Source of the DNA: Prorocentrum cordatum
Lineage: Eukaryota; Sar; Dinophyceae; Prorocentrales; Prorocentraceae
Direction of reading: 5' to 3'
DNA length: 64,000 nucleotides
Assembly (NCBI GenBank): GCA_963575745.1
Contig: CAUYUJ010012803.1
Span: 106,001 to 170,000, forward strand
A program made the translations under genes and the position numbers. Below, piece by piece: positions 52,363-62,718 of the stretch; within the stretch, counting starts at the first letter, position 1, and each line of letters starts with the position of its first letter. The notes below the pieces were generated by a model. The model was given only the letters and a program-made list of their open reading frames with translations. It did no database searches and was not told where the DNA came from.

Positions 52363-52564
52363 GGGGAGACGTAAGACCCGGGTACGGGGGACTCGGAAAT
52401 CCCCGACGAGGTCGTCAAAAAAATGACGAGGCCGAGCCTGCAATTTGACGAGGCCTCCCGCTGCAGACATCCCGCGAAACTCCTCCTCGTCAAAATCCGA
52501 GGCGCGGTCGTCAAAAAACGATGGCGAACCCGAGTCCCGGCAAACCCGGGTCTTACGCTCCCCC
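52363..52564. mobile_element. Family L inverted-repeat element
   Basis: GACGTAAGACCCGGGT and ACCCGGGTCTTACGC are perfect inverted ends. Inward, GACTCGG and GGTCGTCAAAAAA also pair. One copy only in the window. Confidence 0.75.
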
Positions 52565-52979
52565 GACTGTGGCAGGCAGGGCCGAGAAAGCCCGGCGGTG
52601 TGCCGAAGGGGCGACCTGGGAGAGCAAGAGATCGGTCGGCATCGCATCGGGGCGTCGGGGCGGATCGGAGTGCGTGTTGCAGGGGGCCGCACGGGCACGA
52701 GGTCGAAATCGAATCGGATCGGCTGTACCGGGAGACACACTTACGCCATGTAAGCATCGGGCCACGTCGGATCGCCAGGGGATCGCCGGGAAATCGAAAT
52801 CGAGGCGGATGGAACTGGTAGAAATCGATATCGAACCGGATCACTGGGATCAAAATGGGCCCCAGAGGGGGCAGGACTTCTCAGAAGACGGCGGGGCTTC
52901 TCAGAAGCCCTCCTGCCCTCTCAGGACTGAAAAGCCCTTCGTGGCTTCGGAGAAGGCTGGGAGAGCTTCTCGGAACGAT
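52565..52979. other. No recognisable gene
   Basis: GC-rich with scattered AATCGAAATCG words at 52705-52850. Confidence 0.5.
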
Positions 52980-53300
52980 CGCCTAACTTTGTTCATCGCA
53001 TCGCGCGAGGCGCGATTGTTGAGTATCGTTTCACCGATCCCCATCCCCAGCGGCGTGGCCTGGGCCCCACTGGCCGATTTACCCCCCTAGGTGGGGACAT
53101 AGGCCGTTGCCTTCGGATTTCGAGGGGCGTTTCCCCAACTGGGGGGGTAATTTGGTGGGGGTCTCGAAAGGGATGAGGATGGGGATGGGGGGTCGGTTAA
53201 TCGATACTGAAAGATCTTCGCGCCCTCGGGCCCTCGCACCGCCCCCCCAGAAGAAAGGCAGCTCGCGACGCGCGAAGTGCGGACGTCCTCGCGCCCCGGG
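52980..53300. repeat. Imperfect large inverted repeat
   Basis: GTATCGTTTCACCGATCCCCATCCCCA at the left pairs with TGGGGATGGGGGGTCGGTTAATCGATAC at the right. ATTTACCCCCCTA pairs with TGGGGGGGTAATTT nearer the centre. Confidence 0.6.
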
Positions 53301-53645
53301 GGAGTGACCTACAGCCGGACTTGAGGTGGCAGGACACCCGAGAGGACAATAAGACTCCTCCGACGGGCCACAGAGCACCAACAAGGACGCGCGGGTTGCC
53401 TAGATCGAGACAGGCAGGACACAAGGGACCCCTCGATTTGACATGGTCGACCTACCCAGCAGAGCCGACTGCAGGAGAACTGAGTTCCTTGATGGGAAGG
53501 GCGATACATGGGGGGGGGGAAAAGGTGCACTTTTTGAGCCCTGAAGTGAACTTTTTGCGCCCGAAATGGGCCCCACTAGGGGGCCTGAACCCCCTTTCCT
53601 GCAGCCCTCGCTGCCCCCCGAGTATCGCCCCCGCATTTCGGGGGC
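53301..53645. other. No recognisable gene
   Basis: Mixed composition. No motif. Confidence 0.5.
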
Positions 53646-53812
53646 GGCCCAGAGGGGGGCGTCCAAGAGGGGGGGGCGCAAATCATGGCCGGCGGCATGG
53701 GGGGGGAACAGGGACGCGTTGAAATGAGAAGAGGCGCCATGAAATCTGGGGAGATATCAAGGCCACCGCAATGATATCTCCCCCCCCCTAGTCATCACCC
53801 CCCTCTTGGCAG
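53646..53812. mobile_element. Family H inverted-repeat element
   Basis: CCAGAGGGGGGCGTCCAAGAGGGG at the left and CATCACCCCCCTCTTGGC at the right. Interior GAGAAGAGGCGCCATGAAAT is shared with 48932-49104. An internal hairpin GATATC...GATATC is present. Confidence 0.65.
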
Positions 53813-54000
53813 CTCCCGACCACGAAGCACGCGACGCAAGGGGGGCCCGGGCTGCGCTCGGAGAGTCCTGGAGCCTCCTCGGGCGGCCCTCGCCCCCGGA
53901 GGCCGCGCTGAGCGGGCAAAAAACGCGGCAGCTCCTGGAGCTCGCCGCGTGATCACTGCCTCCTTGCTGTGCTCCCAGGTGGGCGGCGGGGGACTTGGCA

Positions 54001-54190
54001 TTATGTCGGGCGTGCCCCCCTACGGGGGATTTTCGACGAAACATAAAAAATACCCCAAAAATAACCCAAAAAGATAGAACAAATAATCAAAATTAGTCCC
54101 CTGGTTATTTTTGGAATATGTTTTAATATTTTTGTGGTATCTTTGATTTTTCGTCGAAAATCCCTCTGTAGGGGGACACGCCCGACTCAA
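54001..54190. mobile_element. Family B MITE with ~38-bp TIRs
   Basis: GTCGGGCGTGCCCCCCTACG + GGGGATTTTCGACGAAA is inverted at the right as TTTCGTCGAAAATCCCTCTG + TAGGGGGACACGCCCGAC. The interior is strongly AT-rich. Flanks are TTAT and TCAA. Confidence 0.8.
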
Positions 54191-54510
54191 AGTTGGCAGG
54201 GGAGTTGGCCGAAGAGGCCTGCCTATCGGGAGCTGCTACAGGTGCCCCTGGCCCAAGGTGCACCCAGCTTCTCGTTCTATTCTGGAGGAGCCCCTGGGCC
54301 CCTCTGGGCCTCGCGGGGGGGGGCTGCACCGGAGGCCGGGGGGACCTCCTTGGGAATCCTGGGGCACCCTGGGCCAGGGGCACGTCCAGCATCACCTGCT
54401 CTTGGTGGGGAGGGGTCTCCTCCCCTCGCCGAGCCGCGCCTCCGGGGCCGTACCTCCTCTCGCAAAGCAGCTGCTCGCAAATGGCCTGGATCCGCCGCAG
54501 GGGATTTACG
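54191..54510. other. No recognisable gene
   Basis: GC-rich spacer, no motif. Confidence 0.5.
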
Positions 54511-54511
54511 A

Positions 54512-54602
54512 TAGATCTATCTATCGATCTATCTACCGATATATATATATATATAGATACATATTTCTATCTATCCATCCATCGATCCATCTATCTATAT
54601 GT
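54512..54602. repeat. (TATC)/(ATCG) tetranucleotide repeat
   Basis: GATCTATCTATCGATCTATC then TATATATATA and CTATCCATCCATCGATCC. Confidence 0.9.
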
Positions 54603-54739
54603 TACTGAGGCAGGCGTACGGTTTGTCGGACGCTTGACGTTTGCGAGCCGGCACTTTGCGAGCAGCGGAGAGCGCGCTCGGCGGCCGGGCGTCGTGGGCG
54701 CTTCTCGGCACGGCGGGGCCGGGCGGGGCCCACTGCCTG

Positions 54740-54935
54740 GCGGCGAGCGCGGGGGACAGATCCCCTACTCGACGACGCCGACGACGACGACGACGACGAC
54801 GCGAGCGCGGGGGATAGATCCCCTACTCGACGACGCCGACGACGACGACGACGACGCGAGCGCGGGGGATAGATCCCCTACTCGACGACGACGACGATGA
54901 CGACGACGACGACGACGACGCGAGCGCGGGGGTGA
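54740..54935. repeat. Compound array: GCGAGCGCGGGGGATAGATC unit plus (GAC)n
   Basis: The 20-bp unit is followed by CCCTACTC and a variable (GAC)n stretch. It starts at about 54743, 54800, 54857 and 54919, with period about 57 bp. Confidence 0.85.
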
Positions 54936-55340
54936 AGCTCGAGCAGGGGGCCGACTCGTTTTTGGTTTCCGTCGGGTCTGCGGAAGGTGCGCAGAGTGCT
55001 CCGTAGGTCTACCGCGCATCCTGCGCATCCCTTGTGAACTCGACGGGCAATTCAGTGCAAATCATTGTCGTGGCAAACCAATTCTGTGGTCGATCTCCTA
55101 GTCGAGCAGCGGGAGGGGGCAGGGCTTCTCAGAAGGCGGCGGGGCTGGCTGGCAACGGGTGCCGCGAGGCGCGGGAGCCCCCACCCACACTCCATTTGGG
55201 GGGAGGAGCCGTTCCCCATGTTTCTCAAGACTTCATGGAGTAGTTCTTCCCCTTCTTTCCCCGTGCTGTCCCACCTTTCTCTTGTGTCTGTGCTGACCTT
55301 TCCATCCTGAAGCCTGCTCCCCCCCGTCCTCCCTCGACTC
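54936..55340. other. No recognisable gene
   Basis: Mixed composition, no motif. Confidence 0.5.
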
Positions 55341-55490
55341 GGGGGCGTCCAAGAGGGGGGCGTCCAAGTGGGGGGTGGACCGAGGCATGCGGACAGCCGA
55401 GGGGGGGCCAGGCGACGCACTGAAGTAAGAGGGGCCAGCCCGGCCATGAGGCCCACCCCTCTAACTGTAGTCAACGCCCCCCTCTTGGCC
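55341..55490. mobile_element. Family H-like inverted-repeat element
   Basis: GGGGGCGTCCAAGAGGGGGGCG at the left and GTCAACGCCCCCCTCTTGGCC at the right. Confidence 0.55.
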
Positions 55491-55739
55491 GCCCTCGATC
55501 GACGAGCGCAGCGTCGACGAGGGCGGCGGCGGCGACGACGACGGGCATGCGTGAGGCGGGGCGGCAGACGGCATGTCGAAGCCCAGGGAGGAGACGTCGT
55601 TGGCGAGCAGCCAGCATACCTCGCCGCCGCGAGGCCCCCCCCCCCCCCCCCCAGAGCCCCGCGTCCCAGGCCTCCGCCACCCCCTGGGGCGAGGAGGGAA
55701 GTTCTGGAGATTGGGGCTCCTGGAGCGTAGATAGGGGAG

Positions 55740-55800
55740 CCCATAACAACAAAAACAAAACTTTTTGGAACTCCGCGCGGGTTTCTTGGATCGACGCTGG
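55740..55800. repeat. Family D foldback, left arm only
   Basis: AACTTTTTGGAACTCCGCGCGG + GTTTCTTGGATCG; no opposing arm. Confidence 0.5.
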
Positions 55801-56639
55801 ACACCCCCTCCCCGCCTTGCGGAGCCCGCCGGTGGCGGCATCTTCCCTCGGTGGAGGCACACTGTCGATATTGGCGTTGGTGCCGGCCCCTAGGCCTCCG
55901 ACATAACTCCATGCGGACATCGGGTCGCACTGGATCGCAGGGATATCGGAATCGACTCGAGACGGCTGGAATCGACTTCAGGTCGGATCGAATGGACCCT
56001 GCACGGCCCAGACGCTCGACGTCATGTTGTCTTCACAGCCTGAACCTCCAGAGGTCTGGACCCGTTCCCCGCATCTCGAGTCGTCAGCTGATGGCCCCAG
56101 GGCCCGAAACGAAACACAACACGAGGGGGCCATGATGGTTGTTGGTCCGGAACTCGGGCCTCTGACGGCCGTTTGGGACGATCGGGCCCCCGCAGAAGGC
56201 TCTCAGCGCGGCGCGCCTGCTGGAACGCACCCCGAGGTTGGAAACAACGCCAAGACCGGTCGGAAACGCTCGAAGACCTCGAAGCTCTTGCACAAGGAAA
56301 CACGTCTTGAAGGGAACGGATCCTGGCCTCCAGAGGCCTTCTTTAAGGAACAGTTCGTCATGCGAACGTCTTCTTATTCTACGATTCGACATTGGGCGGA
56401 AGGGGGGAGGGACGGCGGGGGTCTGGCTCTGGACTCTGGACCTCTGCTGAATGCTACTGTTTGCAACAGTGCGTCCCATGGGGGAGAGACTCCACCTGCT
56501 TGAGACAGGCGTCAAAAACAGCCAAGATCTACTCCATGGGGGGGAACATTGCGATCGGCAAACCAATGAATAAGAAAACGATCACCATCCTGATCGTTTC
56601 ATGGCGGTCCTGGGGCCCCGGGGCGAGATACACACACAG
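55801..56639. other. No recognisable gene
   Basis: Mixed composition. CAGAGG(C/T)CT and GGATCG words recur. No coding motif on either strand. Confidence 0.5.
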
Positions 56640-56740
56640 AACATTGCGGAGGTCCGTGCGGACTCCTTGAATCGGCCAGAGGCGCCGCCGGGGGGCTCCC
56701 GCGCCGATCCGAGGAATCCGCGCGGAGCTCCAACATTTAT
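56640..56740. mobile_element. Family D foldback element (~100 bp)
   Basis: GCGGAGGTCCGTGCGGACTCCTT and AGGAATCCGCGCGGAGCTCC face each other around GGCGCCGCC. Confidence 0.65.
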
Positions 56741-57086
56741 GCTTATGTCGTCGCTAAATCCTCGAATACGGGGACAGAAGCAAAAACCCAAGAAAGAAAC
56801 AAAAACATAAAAATAACAGGAACAACAAAAAGAGAAACAGCCGAAGTCAGCACGGGAGGCGCGATGGGGGGCACGACTTGTCGCCCTCCTCTGCGCAGAG
56901 ACCCAGCAACAGGAATCAGCAAGCATCCAGTGCAGGTTTTTTTTTGTTCGGCATGACGGGGACAACTCCGTGGTACCCGTTTGCCTCAGGAGCCGCTTGC
57001 TTCAGGGCGCCTGGCGCGTCGGCCCCGCGCCCGCGGGGGCCCCCGGAGCCTGCCGGGGGCCGGCCAACTGGGAGGGGAACGAGGTG
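56741..57086. other. No recognisable gene
   Basis: Mixed sequence with an A-rich patch at 56775-56845. No motif. Confidence 0.5.
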
Positions 57087-57094
57087 GGCGGGGG

Positions 57095-57347
57095 CTTGGT
57101 GGGCCCTGGAAACGACAGGGCCGTTTTTTTTTACCGGTTCCGTTCTGCCGTTTTTTGTTGCCGGTTCCGACGCCGTTTTTTCACCGGTTCCGTCGCCGTT
57201 TTCTGACCCGTTCCGGCTCCAGTTCCGATCCTGGAGCCGTTTTTTGTTGCCGTTTCCGGTCGCCGTTTTTTTTGCCGCTTCCATTTTCGATGGACATTTT
57301 TTGGAAACGGTGAAAAAACGGCCCTGCCGTTCCCGGGGCCCACAAAG
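57095..57347. mobile_element. Family C MITE, 253 bp, 8-bp target duplication
   Basis: Ends CTTGGTGGGCCC and GGGCCCACAAAG. Exact 8-bp duplication GGCGGGGG at 57087-57094 and 57348-57355. The body is CCGTTTTTTGTTGCCG-type repeats. This is the un-nested form of the element at 1120-1611. Confidence 0.85.
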
Positions 57348-57369
57348 GGCGGGGGTGAAGAAACCGAGG

Positions 57370-57560
57370 AAACAAGCACAACAATGCTAAAGCAGAAACT
57401 TTGGACGGTCCGTGTGGATCTCTTGGATCCGAGCCGGGCCCCCCCCCCCTCCCTGGCGCACGGAGCGTGCCAGGGGCGGGGCGGCGCCGCAGGCGCCGAC
57501 ACGGGGGCCCCAACGCAGCTCCAGGAGATCCGCGCGGAGCGCCGAACATTTGTGTATGCC
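57370..57560. mobile_element. Family D foldback element
   Basis: ACTTTGGACGGTCCGTGTGG + ATCTCTTGGATCC and its inverse CCAGGAGATCCGCGCGGAGCGCCGAACATTT enclose a GC-rich loop with inverted GGCGCACGGAGCGTGCC. Confidence 0.7.
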
Positions 57561-58714
57561 GTTTCGTCTTCGCAAACTACATGCAGGGATGAACAACAAA
57601 ACCCTAGCCTGGGTTAATTAAAAGGGCGCGGACCGCAAACCTCCCGGGGGCTCCCAAAGGCCAGATGGCCGCCAGGACGCTGCGCGACGCGCGCGATACG
57701 CAGGCTTTTCCCTGTCAGCCCACAGGAGGTTAATGTAGGTTGCCCTCAGGACCCGTTTGCCCTCAGGACCCGTCTGCTCGACGACGGCCCTATCGGAGGC
57801 CCGCGGCGTGCCCGCCTGCCCCACCTGCGGGCGAGGCCCGCGGGGGGCAAGACGAGGGGGGGCGGGCAGAGGAGCAGACGCGGGGCGGCAGTGGGCGGGG
57901 GGCGGGGCGGGCCTTGTGCCGATGCAGCTCCTCCGGCGGGGGCGAGGGGACGACGACGACGACGACGATGGCGACGACGACGACGATCCCGACGCCGACG
58001 CCGAGGAGGGAGGAGCCAGTGAGTGAGTGAGGCGCTCCCCCATGCGGACCCCTTACTGTCACATGAGACTGGAAGCTTCTCGTGCGGGCACCTCATCCTT
58101 ACCACCGAAGTGAGAAAGGAGGCGGAGGGAGAGGGCGTGCAAGAGCTGGGAATCTTTGGAATCCGCCATGGTGAGGAAGGAGGAGGTGGAGGAGCAGGAG
58201 GAGGAGGGACGTTTGGCGACGCGCACAAGCGAGGTGATGCGAGGGAGTGGCCTTCTGAGAGAGCGGGGAGCTTCTCAGAAGACGGGTGCATACTCAGAGG
58301 TCCCTGGAGGCTTCTGAGCAGGCTTCTCAGCAGCCAGGGGTGGCCAAGACGGCTGCCAAGAAGCCCCTCTGCCCTTCTGAGGATTCCCAGCCCGAGCTTC
58401 TCGCAGATGTCACCCCCGCGCGCGTCGGCCCCCTCGTGCGCACCGCCAGAACGTCACCGGTGGGGGGGGCGGCCCCGGGGGGGGGGGTCGAGTGGAGGTA
58501 ATTGATTGATGTACCTCAGAGTTGATTTGCTCAACTTCGAATGTGGCGGCGAAGCCAATTCAGGGGCAAATCAATTCAGTAGTCGATTCCCCTAATCGAG
58601 GGGGGAAACATCGGCCTGGATCGGAGATGCCTCGCTGATAGATCGCCGAGTGGGTCCCCGATGTTGCAGATCCGCAAAGTACTGGGCGGAGAGGGCTATC
58701 GGGCACCTCGGGGA
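57561..58714. other. No gene; (GAC)n at 57945-58005
   Basis: GC-rich. A GACGAC microsatellite reads as poly-Asp in one plus frame. Repeated CTTCTGAG(A/C)AG words at 58250-58350. Confidence 0.5.
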
Positions 58715-58872
58715 TCCATTGACCCGGGTCAATCCAAACCCGGGTCACTCGGGCCTCGCAGGATCCTGCAGCATCCTGCAGGATCCAAACCTGGGTCAGC
58801 GATCCTGGCTCTGCAGCATCCTGCAAGGTCAAGCGCTGTGACTTGCCCCTGTTTGCATGGACCCACGTCTCC
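58715..58872. mobile_element. Family G inverted-repeat element
   Basis: GACCCGGGTCAATCCAAACCCGGGTCAC at the left, GTGACTTGCCCCTGTTTGCATGGACCCACG at the right, with GCAGGATCCTGCAGCATCCTGCAGGATCC inside. Confidence 0.75.
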
Positions 58873-59237
58873 CATCGCCCATGGACTGGGCGGGCCGTGC
58901 ACTGGCACAGGTTGGCGACAGGATGCGCTCACGCGCCGGGGCTACAGCACAAGCTGGCAGCGTCGTGCACCGCATCCTGCGCAAGCTGGACACCTGCACC
59001 CATCCTGGCTGGGCCGATCCTGGGCACAGGATCGGTGTGCATGCCGTCCTGGCCAAGGCGAGCGTGCACTCCGAGCCCCGAGCCCCCATCGCCCATAGGG
59101 GGCTCGGCGGTCGACCCCCCGCACTCGCCCATGGGTCGCCGATGGGCGATCGGCGATCCATGGGCGACCGGGGGCAGAGGCATCCACCCTGTGCCGATCC
59201 CCCCGTGGCACTGCCCCTGAGGAGGGGGAAGGAGGAA
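58873..59237. other. No recognisable gene
   Basis: CCCATGGGCGATCGGCGATCC words at 59085-59170 are palindrome-rich. No coding motif. Confidence 0.5.
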
Positions 59238-59468
59238 AGCGCTCCTCCTCCTCCTCCTCCACCTCCTCCTACTCTCCTCCTCCTCCTCCTTCCTCCTCCT
59301 CCTCCTCCTCCTCACCTCCTCCACCCTCCACCTCCTCCTCCTCCTCCTCCTCCTCCTCCTCCACCTCCTCCTCCTCCTCCTCCTCCTCCACCTCCTCCTC
59401 CTCCTCCTCCTCTCTCCTGCTGCCTCTCTCCTCCTCCTCCTCCTCCTCCTCCCTCCTCCTCCTCCATA
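59238..59468. repeat. (TCC)n/(ACC) tract, ~230 bp
   Basis: TCC run with repeated CCACC interruptions. Confidence 0.95.
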
Positions 59469-59605
59469 CATGTTCGTAGTGCCTTTGTCGATATGGCCGA
59501 GCCAGGCTATAGCTGCCGCCACCTGCACCTGGCAGGCCCACGGCCCTCCGCGACATCGGACGCCATCCTTTCCCCACGGCGCGGCAGCGCCCCCGGACCC
59601 GAACT

Positions 59606-59989
59606 TTAAGTCGGGCCTGTCCCCCTACGGGGGGATTTTTGACGAAAATCGGGCCGGGCGAAAGGGGGGGATAGCAAAGGGGGGGTTTGAGAATCAGCTC
59701 ACGTAGCTGATTTTCCCGGCGCGCCGGAGGCGGCCATGTATCGAGGAATGGGCCCCTCGGTGGGGCCGAAACCAGCTGCATGCAGCAAATTCCGTAACCC
59801 CCCCTTTCCCAATCCCCCCCTTTCGTCCGTCCCGAGAAAAATAAAAATACAACCAAAATACCCTAAAAAGGTCCAACAATATTCAAGAAATAGTCCCCAG
59901 ACTATGTTTGGAGCATTGTTTGAATATGTGTTTGGGGATTTTTTATCTTTCGTCGAAAATCCCCCTGTAGAGGGACAGGCCCGACTTAA
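59606..59989. mobile_element. Family B element, 384 bp, exact TTAA at both ends
   Basis: TTAA + GTCGGGCCTGTCCCCCTACG at the left, CTGTAGAGGGACAGGCCCGAC + TTAA at the right. TIRs extend through GATTTTTGACGAAAATC / TTTCGTCGAAAATC. Longer than other copies because an inner inverted block (GAAAGGGGGG / CCCCCCTTTC) is present. A TTAA target is the hallmark of piggyBac-type transposition (established knowledge). Confidence 0.8.
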
Positions 59990-60274
59990 ACCCTGACTTC
60001 GAGGTTCGCGCCGAAACTGGCGACCTCGATGTTGCTTCGGACCCCGCGGGCGGCGGCGCGCACACGCAGCCGAACATTGAAGATCCGGGGGTCAACAAGG
60101 GGGGATGATGGACTTGCAGATGGCACTGCGCTGCGTAACCGGCCGCTGTGAGGTGCAAGAGACGGCCGAGGCGCGACATCGGCGCTCGGACTTGGCACGC
60201 CATCTGGCTAGATCCTCCTCCTCCTCCTCCTCCTCCTCCTGCATGCGCCGTGTGCCGTCGGCGTCTCAGTAGCT

Positions 60275-60428
60275 CTAGGTCGCGCATGTCCTCCTGCAGG
60301 CGGCTTCTGGACGAAGCACCGAACATTGCCAAACAGTGCAACAGGTAATCAGAAGTCGTCTCCAGACCATTTTTGTTTGTTTTTTTGTGGAACCTTCCTC
60401 CTGTAGAGGGACGTGGTGCCCGGCTGAA
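60275..60428. mobile_element. Family B MITE
   Basis: GTCGCGCATGTCCTCCTGCAGGCGG and CCTCCTGTAGAGGGACG...GCCCGGC; flanks CTAG and TGAA. A (TCC)n tract (60211-60240) lies just before it. Confidence 0.7.
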
Positions 60429-61007
60429 AGCCAGGCCCTCCTCTGGCCCCTGCATGCGCCATGCGTCGGCGTCTCAATGGCCCATGGCTGTTTTTTGTTT
60501 GTCCGGGAATGCCGGTGGCCTCGGCCCAGGTGCTGGCTCACTGGGTGCCCGGCCGCGATAGGTCGCGCCAGGCACGGCAGTGGGGGGGGGCGCGCGCGGA
60601 CTCCACCACTGGGGCCCCCGGTGGGCACCCCCACGGGGCCACGAATCGCTGCGCTTGGTGGCGGGGGGGCGCATGTGGACGCCGCCGCTGGGGCCTGCGC
60701 CTACACGCCGGTGAAGCAGGGAGGCGTTGGAAGTAGATTGGGCTTCCGCCCGCCCCCTGAAGAGGAAGAAGGAAACCGGTCGATCCATGAAGCAGGAAGG
60801 CGCACCAAAGTAGATGGGGATCTGGGAATCCAGGAAATACCTACTTTCAACGACTGGCGTATATAGAGAGGGGGAGCGGTGAGGGGGGGGGGAAGGGGGG
60901 GCAGAGGAGAGAGTGGGCGGGGGCGCCGCTGCACCCAATCTGCCTGCCTCCTCCAGCGCGCCCGGCCGCGCCTCCAGGTGCCCCCGTACGGCCGCGCAGC
61001 CCGCATG
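60429..61007. other. No recognisable gene
   Basis: GC-rich; no motif. Confidence 0.5.
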
Positions 61008-61155
61008 GCCGCACACCACACACAGGCACACCACACACACAGACACACAAACACGAAGACACAAATACACACAGACACGCCTACAGTACACACAGACACA
61101 CAGACAGACACAAAGACAGACACACACATATATATATATACACACACACACCAGA
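61008..61155. repeat. (CA)-rich ACACAGACAC tract
   Basis: Interrupted CA run with CAGACACA units and a short TATATATATA near the end. Confidence 0.9.
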
Positions 61156-61369
61156 AGCCCCGAACACGCGGAGGTATGAGAAGGACGATGACGAGGAGGA
61201 GCAGAAAGAAAGGATGAGGACGCGGAAGAGGAAGAGCAACACCAGGATCAGGATGGGAACGGAAATGAAGATGATGGCGGGTATAGGGAGGATTGATAAG
61301 GTGAATTTTGAGATCAGGAGGGCAGGAGGAGGACAACCATGGTGATGATGACGACGATGTATGCAAGAC
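61156..61369. other. No recognisable gene; purine-rich
   Basis: GAGGA/GATGATG-rich sequence without motif. Confidence 0.5.
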
Positions 61370-61523
61370 TGGGGACCTCCTGGACGGGGTCGGAGTAGAT
61401 GGGGATCGGAGGATCGCGCCGCATCGGCGGCGCATCGGCGTCACCGGCGTGGAGGAAATCGGAATCCACGTATGCGGCGCGATCCACCGACCCCATCTGC
61501 TCTGACCCCATCTGGGAGGCCTA
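61370..61523. mobile_element. Family F inverted-repeat element
   Basis: GACGGGGTCGGAGTAGATGGGG...GGATCGCGCCGCATCGGCGG at the left, TGCGGCGCGATCCACCGACCCC...ATCTGGGAGGCCT at the right. Confidence 0.75.
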
Positions 61524-61565
61524 CAGGGACGTGATGACGCTCGGTATGCCGACGATCACCTTTCT

Positions 61566-61760
61566 CTAGAAGAAACGAAGCCATAAGCATAACCTGTTGG
61601 CGCTCCGCGCGGATTTCTTGGAACCGCGGTGAGACCCCGTCTCTGGCGCGCGGAGCGCGTCAGGGGCGGCGCCGGACGCGCCGCCAGGGAGTCCCAACGC
61701 GGATCCAAGGAATCCGCGCGGAGCGCCAAAATTCAATGTTTATGCACATGTTTCATCTGT
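61566..61760. mobile_element. Family D foldback element
   Basis: GTTGGCGCTCCGCGCGGATTTCTTGGA and CCAAGGAATCCGCGCGGAGCGCCAAAA are the arms. Outer AGAAGAAACGAAGCCATAAGC and ATGCACATGTTTCATCTG also pair. Confidence 0.8.
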
Positions 61761-62186
61761 CTGTCGTAACTATGTCGCTCTGAGCTCTGTCGCTCTATCG
61801 TAGACTGCCAGCTCTGTCGTAGCTGTCGCCTGCGGCTCCCTCGAGCGAGCAGGACTCCCGGGTGGAGAGAGAGGAGCGTGGGCGCTGGTCGGCGCAGGGC
61901 GACTTGAGACAACGGCACGAGGCAGAAGCCAGGACGAGGATAACTTCGTGTGGGGATAAATTGCACGCGCGCGCACAGGACTGGTATGCTCTCGGGCGAT
62001 GCCGAGCTCCCCATTGAGAAGAAGCCAGGACGAGGAGAACATCGGGGTGGACAAATCGAGAACCTCTGAGATCCAGCGGCTCTGGAGGATGCCTCGAGCG
62101 CTGCGGTCTTCAGAGCGTTCCAAAAGGCTCTGAGAGCGTTCTGGAGCGCTCTGGAACATGTTCCTCCTCGTCCTAACCCCGTCCGA
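61761..62186. other. No recognisable gene
   Basis: AGAAGCCAGGACGAGGA is repeated at 61924 and 62022. No coding motif. Confidence 0.5.
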
Positions 62187-62262
62187 CCTAGAAGAAGAAC
62201 AAACGCCATGAACCAAAACTTTGGGCGCTCCGCGCGGCTTTCGGGGGGGGGCCCAGCGCAGA
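62187..62262. repeat. Family D foldback, left arm only
   Basis: TAGAAGAAGAACAAACGCCAT...AACTTTGGGCGCTCCGCGCGG, then a G-run; no opposing arm. It abuts a family B MITE. Confidence 0.6.
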
Positions 62263-62269
62263 TTTATCC

Positions 62270-62430
62270 TTAGGTCGGGCATGTCCTCCTGCGGGCGAAT
62301 GTTGGAAGAAGAGTGAAACGTAGTAAAACAAGTGCTGCAACAGGGTCGAAACTGATCGACACGTCGTCCTCAGACTGTTGCCTGACCATGTTGGATGTTA
62401 TTCCTCCTAAGAGGGACGTGCCTGACTGAA
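62270..62430. mobile_element. Family B MITE
   Basis: TTAG + GTCGGGCATGTCCTCCTGCGGGCG at the left, CCTCCTAAGAGGGACGTGCCTGAC + TGAA at the right. Confidence 0.75.
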
Positions 62431-62718
62431 CTCTTACCCTCGCCAGAGGCCCCGACGCAGCGGTGCTCCGAGCTGCGTCCAGCCGCGGCGGCCTGGCGGC
62501 GAAAGGGCCCCCCCCCCCCGGGAGGCCAACTGCCGCTGTCCCAGCCCGCCCTCCCCTGAGCCCAGACCCCCGACGTCGTGACTCTATGTATTCCCAAGTC
62601 AGGGAACGAAGAACAGCTTAACCAGAAGAACTCGGTCTTCATTCACAAGTAGTGGAACGAAGAATAACATAAACTTCATTCTTAACTAAAAGAACGATTC
62701 ATAGCTTTATTCGCAAAC

